From Nitrospira lenta (GTDB lineage: Bacteria; Nitrospirota; Nitrospiria; Nitrospirales; Nitrospiraceae), in contig CAMDRK010000087.1 of assembly GCA_945906715.1 (NCBI GenBank), positions 1 to 9,253 of the forward strand: 9,253 nt of DNA, given 5' to 3'. Made by a program: the position numbers and the translations under genes. This document shows, in pieces, positions 1-4,874 of this stretch. The notes beneath the pieces were generated by a model. That model ran no database searches. It saw nothing but the letters and a program-made list of their open reading frames with translations, and was not told the DNA's origin. Positions within the stretch are counted from its first letter, which is position 1. Each line of letters opens with the position of its first letter.

Positions 1-120
1 TATGTGCAGGTCAAGACGGTGGTGCAGCCCGAGGCGATTGTGATTCCTGCCTGTGGGCTCCCCCCGCCGGATCTCACCGTCTACGATGCGTGTCTCACGG
101 CCACGGGCGGTGCCCAATGA
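1..120 (+). CDS. istA: IstA transposase of an IS21-family element, C-terminal end only (partial at left edge)
   Basis: The frame open from base 1 ends in TGA at 118-120 and gives the last 39 residues of a protein (YVQVKTVVQPE ... TVYDACLTATGGAQ). These residues alone are not diagnostic. The call rests on position: the stop overlaps the istB start as ATGA (117-120), the usual translationally coupled istA-istB arrangement of IS21 elements. The ending with a Tyr-Asp motif shortly before the C-terminus fits what I recall of IstA tails. IstA is the DDE-type transposase that cuts and joins the element ends. Its catalytic core lies outside the window, so it cannot be judged whether the gene is intact. 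Confidence 0.72.
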   Translation, partial: YVQVKTVVQPEAIVIPACGLPPPDLTVYDACLTATGGAQ

Positions 121-893
121 AGGCCCTCAGCCCCGCCACGCTCCCGTTGATCCTGAAAGCCCTCTCCTTGCCGACCTTCGCCCGTGAGTATGCGGTGGTC
201 GCCGCGCAGGCGGCGCGCGAAGGGCTTGCGCATGAAGAATACTTGCTGGCGCTCGCCACGCAGGAAGCCAGTGAGCGGGCCGCGCGCCGCGTGGAGCGGC
301 TCCTCGTGGACTCGAAACTCCCGCGGGAGAAGAGCCTGGAGACCTTCGATCTGACCCGGCTGCCGCCCAAAGTGCGCCCCACGGTGGCCCTGCTTCGAGA
401 GGGGGCGTTTCTGGATCAGGCCACCAATGTCATCGTCTTTGGCAATCCCGGCACCGGCAAGACGCACCTCGTCTGCGGCCTGGGGCTGGAGCTCGTGCGG
501 CAGCGCCGGCTGGTGCTCTTTGCCCCTACCTTCCAGATCGTCCAGCGGCTGCTCGCCGCCAAACGTGATCTCCGCCTCGCAGCGGAACTTAAGCGCCTCG
601 ACCATTACGAGGCGCTGATCCTTGATGATCTCGGCTATGTGCAGCAGAGTCGCGAGGAGATGGAGGTGCTCTTCACCCTCCTCGCCGAACGCTATGAGCG
701 CCGCTCGGTCGTGATCACGAGCAATCTGGTGTTTAGCAAGTGGGATCAGATCTTCAAAGACCCGATGACCACGGCCGCAGCCGTGGATCGCGTGGTCCAT
801 CATGCGGTGATTCTGGAACTCCCGATCCCCAGCTATCGGGCCCAGGCCGCCAAGGCGCGAAGCCAGGCCGCACCCGTGGCCGAGGGGGCCTGA
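117..893 (+). CDS. istB: IstB-type AAA+ ATPase, IS21-family transposition helper
   Basis: A 258-aa protein of normal IstB length. IstB is the ATP-dependent helper that binds target DNA and activates IstA. A Walker A motif is visible at about residues 109-116 (GNPGTGKT), a Walker B at 167-171 (LILDD, followed by LGY), a sensor-1-like VVITSN at 198-203 and a conserved-looking VDRVVHHA at 223-230 carrying an arginine (R225). The N-terminal ~100 residues are the helical DNA-binding part. I chose ATG 117 over an in-frame ATG at 90 because 117 gives the standard ATGA coupling with istA and a typical N-terminus (MKALSPATLPLILKAL). No frameshift or internal stop is seen, so the helper looks intact. 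The element's left half is outside the window, so mobility cannot be judged. Confidence 0.93.
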   Translation: MKALSPATLPLILKALSLPTFAREYAVVAAQAAREGLAHEEYLLALATQEASERAARRVERLLVDSKLPREKSLETFDLTRLPPKVRPTVALLREGAFLDQATNVIVFGNPGTGKTHLVCGLGLELVRQRRLVLFAPTFQIVQRLLAAKRDLRLAAELKRLDHYEALILDDLGYVQQSREEMEVLFTLLAERYERRSVVITSNLVFSKWDQIFKDPMTTAAAVDRVVHHAVILELPIPSYRAQAAKARSQAAPVAEGA

Positions 894-941
894 CCGGAGG
901 AGCCAGGCGGAGGACCGGCGGATCAAGGCCGGACGAGCGCA

Positions 942-964
942 GTCAGGCCTGACCCACGGGTCAG
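942..964. repeat. Overlapping palindromes just downstream of istB
   Basis: GTCAGGCCTGAC (942-953) is a perfect 12-bp palindrome, and it overlaps a second inverted repeat, CTGACCC (949-955) with GGGTCAG (958-964). Together they could form alternative hairpins about 50 nt after the istB stop. No T-tract follows, so an intrinsic terminator is not supported. They may simply protect the transcript end or be transposon-end structure. Confidence 0.4.
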
Positions 965-1044
965 ACGGTTCGCCGATCGTCGATCCTAGGACCACGGGGC
1001 GCGACGACATGTTCGGCATGCGGCGGAAATAGTCGAACGGACGC

Positions 1045-1077
1045 ACCGGACAGATCACCGGCGAGAGAAACCGGACA
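1045..1077. repeat. Repeated terminal boxes at the right end of the IS21-family element
   Basis: ACCGGACA occurs at 1045-1052 and again at 1070-1077, 25 bp apart. IS21-family ends carry several short transposase-binding repeats spaced in this way, and the outer copy ends in CA. This is the main evidence for the IS boundary. The match to the left end cannot be tested in this window. Confidence 0.5.
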
Positions 1078-1101
1078 CATGAACGGTATCGCGACTGTCA
1101 C

Positions 1102-1119
1102 GGGAAGGGGGGGGAGGGG
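1102..1119 (+). other. G-run tract able to form a G-quadruplex
   Basis: The plus strand reads GGGAAGGGGGGGGAGGGG at 1102-1119, which satisfies the four-G-run, short-loop pattern of a G-quadruplex. It lies about 25 bp beyond the inferred right end of the IS21 element, in gene-free DNA. The rest of the flank has no comparable run. Folding or function is not shown by the sequence. Confidence 0.4.
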
Positions 1120-1264
1120 AAGAAGACGCACGGTCCGTGAGCCTGGCGAACTATTGCACGGCGAGCGGACGTGCACGCAACATCGATCATGAAATGTGCC
1201 GTGAACGAAGACGGCACCGACGGAGCCCAGAGGGCTCCCTTAACCGGAGGACGGACCCCGCAGT

Positions 1265-1301
1265 TCTAATTGTCGCCAACCTTCAAATCTAATTGACGCC
1301 A
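1265..1301. repeat. Tandem 14-bp direct repeats (IS-end-like)
   Basis: TCTAATTGTCGCCA at 1265-1278 and TCTAATTGACGCCA at 1288-1301 match at 13 of 14 positions and start 23 bp apart, about two helical turns. This suggests two side-by-side binding sites for one protein, such as a transposase. Confidence 0.7.
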
Positions 1302-1455
1302 GACACTTCTCCAAGCTTCGCGGGAATGACACATGAGCGGCACCCAGAAACCCTTGCCCGGCGCGGACTCTCAACACTTTGTAGCCATTTCTTACCCACT
1401 CGATTGGGAAAAGACCCCGTTTTTTATTTCGCGCCTGTGTATCGGCCCGCCGCGA

Positions 1456-1485
1456 TTGTTCGCTTAGTAGCATATATGCTATGTT
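1456..1485 (+). promoter_or_regulatory. Promoter with palindromic operator for the higBA-type operon
   Basis: A -35-like TTGTTC (1456-1461) and a -10-like TATGTT (1480-1485) are separated by 18 bp, placing transcription start near 1491-1493. Between them, touching the -10, is the perfect 14-bp palindrome TAGCATATATGCTA (1468-1481). In HigBA-type systems the antitoxin commonly represses its own promoter by binding such a dyad. A binding role here is inferred from position and symmetry. The upstream DNA from 1306 to 1455 holds nothing else that I recognise. Confidence 0.5.
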
Positions 1486-1500
1486 ATCCAAAGAGGGAGA

Positions 1501-1902
1501 ATGGAAGATTCATCGAGCAAGCTGTCGTCAAGTCGGCTGGTCTATGACGGTGTGGCGCTCCGAATCGAATTCTACGTTGCTCCGAGCGGAGCTGCGCCGG
1601 CAGAAGCATGGCTCGAACAACTTCCTCTCATAGGTCAGCAGAAGTTTGCCGCGCTGTTTGCGCGCATGGGAGATACGGGGAAGATCTGGAATGAGCGCAA
1701 GTTCAAGCATTTGACCGAAACGGACCAGATCTTTGAGTTCAAGGTCGAGGCCGATCGAATCTTGTGCTTCTTTTTCGTTGGCCGAAGACTGATCGTCACG
1801 CATGGATTCAGGAAGGCCGGCGATAAAACTCCCAAACGAGAAATAGACCGAGCCGAAGCCTGCAAGAAAGACTTTGAAGGGAGAGTGAAGCATGAAAGTT
1901 AA
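1501..1902 (+). CDS. higB: HigB/Gp49-like (RelE-superfamily) toxin of a toxin-antitoxin pair
   Basis: A 133-aa protein of the phage Gp49-like / HigB group, whose members are ribosome-dependent mRNA interferases. The family pattern starts at about residue 18 (VALRIEFYVAPSGAAPAEAWLEQL), continues through KHLTETDQIFEFKVEADRILCFFFVGRRLIVTHGF (about 69-103) and ends with the typical KTPKREIDRAEACKKDF (109-125). These fit the curved RelE-type sheet followed by a C-terminal helix. ATG 1501 follows a GAGGGAG purine run at very short spacing. A GTG at codon 18 would match the family N-terminus more closely but has no ribosome site, so I keep 1501. The gene overlaps its antitoxin by 11 bp, indicating coupled translation in toxin-first order. 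Catalytic residues vary in this family and are not assigned. Confidence 0.82.
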   Translation: MEDSSSKLSSSRLVYDGVALRIEFYVAPSGAAPAEAWLEQLPLIGQQKFAALFARMGDTGKIWNERKFKHLTETDQIFEFKVEADRILCFFFVGRRLIVTHGFRKAGDKTPKREIDRAEACKKDFEGRVKHES

Positions 1903-2209
1903 AGCTGCGAGAATGGGCAAAGGGTGGCTGGACAGAAAGTTGGCGAGTCCAAAATTCCGCAAGGGTTTTGAAGAAGAATTACAAAAATTGTCGATCGGCG
2001 AGCAGCTCTCTCGGCTACGCCAAGAGGCGGGGTTGACCCAAGCACAGGTGGCGCAGCGAGCGAAGACCACGGCTTCTGCAATCAGCCGCTACGAAAACTC
2101 GGAGTACGATCGCTACGAACTTCGCACACTCCAACGTATCGTGTGCGCCTGCGGAGGGCGGCTCAATATTATCTTGGAGTCTGGACCAAAAGCGTACCAC
2201 GCAGCCTAG
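1892..2209 (+). CDS. higA: HigA-like XRE-family antitoxin and autoregulator
   Basis: A 105-aa protein with an XRE/Cro-type helix-turn-helix at about residues 36-70 (LSRLRQEAGLTQAQVAQ, then TTASAISRYENSEYDRYELRTLQRI) and a C-terminal strand (GGRLNIIL, 88-95). The N-terminal 30 residues (LDRKLASPKFRKGFEEELQKL) resemble the extension seen in antitoxins of Gp49-type toxins. It would bind and neutralise the toxin encoded just upstream and repress the shared promoter. It starts inside the toxin gene, preceded by GGGAGAGTGAAGC as ribosome site. The pair is complete with both frames open, so it is probably functional. It lies beside insertion-sequence debris, which fits horizontal gain. Confidence 0.85.
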   Translation: MKVKAARMGKGWLDRKLASPKFRKGFEEELQKLSIGEQLSRLRQEAGLTQAQVAQRAKTTASAISRYENSEYDRYELRTLQRIVCACGGRLNIILESGPKAYHAA

Positions 2210-2534
2210 GTTAAGCCACCCGCTCCCTCCTATCCCTACAAGCTCTCTTATTTTACTTTCCAGGGAATGGCACCCTCGTCGGTCCTACTGCGCCCGTTGA
2301 GCGAGGTTGCGGACGATCCCTCCAGGCTGGCTCGTTATCTCTTCAGGGATGGGGGCTGATTGATCTTCCATTGCGCGCGTCCAACAAGGGCTGGTTCATC
2401 TGGTCTATCTCGTCTATCTGGTTGGTTGGACCGGAAATTCATCCAGAAGAACCAGATAGACCAGTCAACCAGACAGACAAACCCGGGCGCGTTGCGCGAG
2501 CACAAGAGAACAACAGGCTACCCTCCTGCTCCCC
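2210..2534. other. Gene-free spacer between the toxin-antitoxin operon and the ACT-GlnE gene
   Basis: This 325-bp stretch lies between convergent genes. I see no credible coding region: short open frames here lack family motifs and ribosome sites. It contains an inverted-repeat array at 2391-2475 and no clear T-tract terminator for either neighbour. Confidence 0.6.
2391..2475. repeat. Inverted-repeat array built on (T)CTGGTCTATCTGGTT-like units
   Basis: GTCTATCTGGTT (2412-2423) is a perfect 12-bp inverted partner of AACCAGATAGAC (2450-2461). In an alternative register, CTGGTCTATCT (2400-2410) pairs with AGATAGACCAG (2454-2464). Further half-matching units, CTGGTT at 2391 and AACCAGACAGAC at 2468-2479, flank these. 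The array lies downstream of the minus-strand glnE-like gene and could form competing hairpins in its transcript. The variable spacing and lack of uniform spacers rule out a CRISPR. It resembles dispersed intergenic repeats rather than a single-site operator. Confidence 0.6.
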
Positions 2535-4838
2535 TCACAATGCTCCGAACGTCCGCTTGAAGAACTGCTTGGTGAGGGTCATATGTTGTTCGATGTCTGA
2601 CTGCAAATCGCGGGCGCCGGCCTTCCAGTCGTCTTTCGTATAGCCGACCCTGCGGGCAAGACTGACAAACTCTTCTGAATCGTACGGAGGAAGGACGAGA
2701 TCCTTGGTGTTTCCCCTGACCATGCGCAATCCATCGACCAACATCCGGATGAAGATGTAGGCTTTCCGGAGACCTGCTCCATCGGTGCGTGCGACCAATT
2801 CTGCATTCACCAGCGCGGCGAGCGCCTGCAGGGTATTCGGCGTACGCAGACTCGGATGGTCGTGCCCATGCATGACTTGTAAGTATTGCACGGCATATTC
2901 GATGTCGATGAGTCCTCCTGCGCTATACTTCACGTTGATCTTTCCCGGCGCGACCAGTTGCTTGAGCTGTTGTCTCCGGAGTTCTAGTGCCGTGGCAATG
3001 TTCCAGGGAGCATCTCCATAGACGAAGGAGTCCCGGTGCGCTTCCAGTTGATGGCCTAGCGCGGAGTCGCCGGCGATATGCCGTAACTTGATTAACGCTT
3101 GCCGTTCAAACGGCGCGGCAAGTCCGGTTGGGCTGTAGTAGCGACAGACCTCCTCGAATTCATTGGCCAGCGCACCCTTGCCTCCATGCGGTCGAAGCCG
3201 GACATCGATGCGAAAGATCCCTTCTTGTTTGGCTTCAATCCAACCTAAGAGTTCTTGCCCCAGCCGTTCGAAGTATTCGCTGTTCTCAATTCCCTGGTTA
3301 CCGCTTGTTTTGCCTGTTCCACCGTAGACGAACAGGACTTCGATGTCCGAGGCGTAGCCGAGCTCGCGCCCTCCGAACTTTCCCAGTCCCAGAACGGCAA
3401 AAGAACAGGGTTTCCCGTTCGCGAGCCGTGGGTGCCCATACGATTTCTCCAGCTTCGCGCTACAATCTGCGATGCTTTGTTCCATGATGACCTCCGCCAG
3501 TTCCGAGAGTGCCAGCGAAAAGTCGGGGAAATTGTTCGAGGGTTCGACGATGTGTTTGATGTCGATCCTGAACATCTCACGGTCTTTAAACCGGTTCAAC
3601 GCTTCTTTTCTCGTCTCATCTGTTTTGGCGCGCGCGACCGCACGATCGAGCTCCTTCCGGAGGGCTGCCTGCGGCCTGATCAGGGGCGCATCCTGGTAGT
3701 CCGTGAGCAGTGGAAGGAGGTTGTCGTGCTGGCGTCTAAGAAAATCTTCCCACAAGAAGTCGCTGGCGCCGAGTAGTCGCGCGAGCAGCGGAAACGTCTT
3801 TTTATCGCTGATGAAGTCAAGCGCCCGGCTCTTGCCGGTCTTACCCTGGTCTTTCACGATGAGGTCCAGGAACTGGTCGAACGATGCCAGGGCCTTGGCC
3901 GGGTCGGAAGCCCAGGTCAAGGCATGTGTGAATTGTTTGATGAGCACGGCGGTCAGCCGAAGCTGCTGCTGATCGGCGGGGTCGAGCAGCTTCTGTCCAT
4001 CGCGATTCCTGACATAGAAACGATCGTGCAGCTTGGCGCCGTCGCATTCGATCTGGGCCTTGGTAATGTAGATGTTGCGCATGGCCAGAGCATTCGCAAG
4101 CGCATAGAGGAAGGCCGGAGTATCATCCGATTGGATGTCCATAATCGTATCTGTCGGTGACTGGCCATTGTCGAAGGTAATCTGCACCGTATCGAGCAGG
4201 CCGGTGAAGGCGCTCCGTTGTTTGTCCAATCGTTCGACGAGCCGGCGGTTGACATATTGGCGTGCCTCTTCGAATTGACCGGCATCCAGGAGTTGAACGA
4301 TCTCACTGACTGTCTGTCGCAGGGCATTGTGTTGTGGTGGGGGGAAACCTGCTTTGTCTATGGGATGTACGAGGAAGACATCGACGATTTTCTTGCGGCT
4401 GAGGCCGGGCCTGCCTTTAGGCCGGTCAGCCCTTGAGAGGGTCTCCCTGCGAGGGGATGGAGAGGGCGTGGCCCCCATAAAGGTATAGATCCGTCCCTCT
4501 TCGATATTGAGCCCGAAGGCCGAGAGCACACCGCAGATGGCGGCGAATTCCGAGAAGTAGTCGTAGGCGACGATGCTGATTTCCCATCGGCCTGCTCGTT
4601 TGTCGAGCACCGATAGTTCGCAGGGGTGGTCTGGCGCGAGACGGCTGGCAAGCTGAATATGGTGTGCGATGGTGTCTGGTTGGAATCGTTCGAAGTATTC
4701 GGGGTCCATTCGTGAGACGAAGTCTCTGCTTACTTCATCCGCGACGTCTGGACAGAGGGAGGCCAGAGTTTTGATGATCGATTCGCGTGGTTCAGGCCCA
4801 ACCGTCATAGCTCGGAGTATAGCCGAAGTGGGATTCAT
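2535..4838 (-). CDS. GlnE-type glutamine synthetase adenylyltransferase half with two N-terminal ACT domains
   Basis: A 767-aa protein with an unusual layout. Residues ~84-158 form a first ACT-like domain (RWEISIVAYDYFSEFAAICGVLSAFGLNIEEGRI, then VDVFLV after a loop). Residues ~232-305 form a clear GlnD-style ACT domain (DDTPAFLYALANAL ... HDRFYVRNRDGQKLLDP). A helical region with the GlnE signature RFKDREMFRI (416-425) precedes one nucleotidyltransferase module with GLGKFGGREL (484-493), SDIE (497-500) and FRIDVRLRP (542-550). The C-terminus is the GlnE/GlnD helical domain (GGLIDIEYAVQYLQ, 641-654). Ordinary GlnE has two catalytic modules and no ACT. The predicted role is adenylylation or deadenylylation of glutamine synthetase, possibly gated by glutamine. 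The usual DxD reads DIE. I give the longest frame. Codon 11 (ATG at 4808) is a good alternative start, since a TATACT lies 7 nt before it and neither start has a ribosome site. Confidence 0.85.
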   Translation of the reverse strand: MNPTSAILRAMTVGPEPRESIIKTLASLCPDVADEVSRDFVSRMDPEYFERFQPDTIAHHIQLASRLAPDHPCELSVLDKRAGRWEISIVAYDYFSEFAAICGVLSAFGLNIEEGRIYTFMGATPSPSPRRETLSRADRPKGRPGLSRKKIVDVFLVHPIDKAGFPPPQHNALRQTVSEIVQLLDAGQFEEARQYVNRRLVERLDKQRSAFTGLLDTVQITFDNGQSPTDTIMDIQSDDTPAFLYALANALAMRNIYITKAQIECDGAKLHDRFYVRNRDGQKLLDPADQQQLRLTAVLIKQFTHALTWASDPAKALASFDQFLDLIVKDQGKTGKSRALDFISDKKTFPLLARLLGASDFLWEDFLRRQHDNLLPLLTDYQDAPLIRPQAALRKELDRAVARAKTDETRKEALNRFKDREMFRIDIKHIVEPSNNFPDFSLALSELAEVIMEQSIADCSAKLEKSYGHPRLANGKPCSFAVLGLGKFGGRELGYASDIEVLFVYGGTGKTSGNQGIENSEYFERLGQELLGWIEAKQEGIFRIDVRLRPHGGKGALANEFEEVCRYYSPTGLAAPFERQALIKLRHIAGDSALGHQLEAHRDSFVYGDAPWNIATALELRRQQLKQLVAPGKINVKYSAGGLIDIEYAVQYLQVMHGHDHPSLRTPNTLQALAALVNAELVARTDGAGLRKAYIFIRMLVDGLRMVRGNTKDLVLPPYDSEEFVSLARRVGYTKDDWKAGARDLQSDIEQHMTLTKQFFKRTFGAL
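4808..4821 (-). promoter_or_regulatory. Possible -10 element giving a near-leaderless transcript of the ACT-GlnE gene
   Basis: On the minus strand TATACT occupies 4821-4816 and is followed after 7 nt by an in-frame ATG (4808-4806, codon 11 of the long frame). If this is the -10, transcription would begin at or beside that ATG. The -35 region is poor, so confidence is low. Confidence 0.3.
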
Positions 4839-4866
4839 TGTGCGAGCGTCAAGGTATGAGTATAAT
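4838..4866 (+). promoter_or_regulatory. Promoter of the half-GlnE gene, leaderless type
   Basis: A perfect TATAAT at 4861-4866 is preceded, with a 17-bp spacer, by TTGTGC (4838-4843). The ATG lies only 8 nt after the -10 (4875), so transcription would start at or within about two bases of the start codon. No Shine-Dalgarno sequence is present upstream, which agrees with a leaderless mRNA. The -35 overlaps the first codon of the longest reading of the opposite gene, so the two promoters must interfere or be co-regulated. Confidence 0.55.
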
Positions 4867-4874
4867 GCTCCCCT

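Larger units (their letters stand above)
1..1077 (+). mobile_element. IS21-family insertion sequence, right part (left end outside window)
   Basis: The element contains the istA tail, istB and a non-coding right flank. Two copies of ACCGGACA lie at 1045-1052 and 1070-1077, with a further CACCGG between them at 1056-1061. Read inward from the right this begins TGTCCGGTTTCTC, giving the TG...CA ends and multiple terminal repeats known for IS21 elements. I therefore place the right end at about 1077, 184 bp after the istB stop, a usual distance. The boundary is inferred: the left end and any target duplication are not visible here. Confidence 0.6.
1078..1305. mobile_element. Remnant right end of a second IS21-type element
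   Basis: No gene is seen here. A perfect hairpin, GGAGCCC (1222-1228) and GGGCTCC (1232-1238), is followed by two copies of a 14-bp sequence, TCTAATTGTCGCCA (1265-1278) and TCTAATTGACGCCA (1288-1301). They differ at one base and start 23 bp apart. Tandem short repeats just inside an element end are characteristic of IS21-family termini, and the outer copy ends in CA. The sequence is different from the ACCGGACA boxes to the left, so it would belong to a different element, into or beside which the first one inserted. This is an inference from structure only. Confidence 0.4.

Noticed and set aside
81..1058. Long open frame (325 codons) antisense to istB
   Set aside because: It lies opposite a clear IstB gene with Walker motifs. 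Its protein has no recognisable motif, and GC-rich genes commonly leave such open antisense frames.
1397..1425. Possible intrinsic terminator before a six-T run at 1420-1425
   Set aside because: Only a 3-bp stem can be drawn before the T-run and no gene ends upstream that would need it.
1528..2070. 180-codon open frame on the minus strand across both toxin-antitoxin genes
   Set aside because: The plus-strand frames match known families and overlap in coupled fashion. The antisense product shows no domain.
2391..2479. Possible CRISPR array
   Set aside because: The units occur in both orientations, are short and diverged, and no constant spacer length or cas gene is present.
2360..2643. Small plus-strand open frames in the 2210-2534 spacer
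   Set aside because: They run through the inverted-repeat array and into the end of the opposite gene, without ribosome sites or motifs.
3255..3776. Plus-strand open frame inside the ACT-GlnE gene
   Set aside because: It is a shadow of the strongly supported minus-strand gene.
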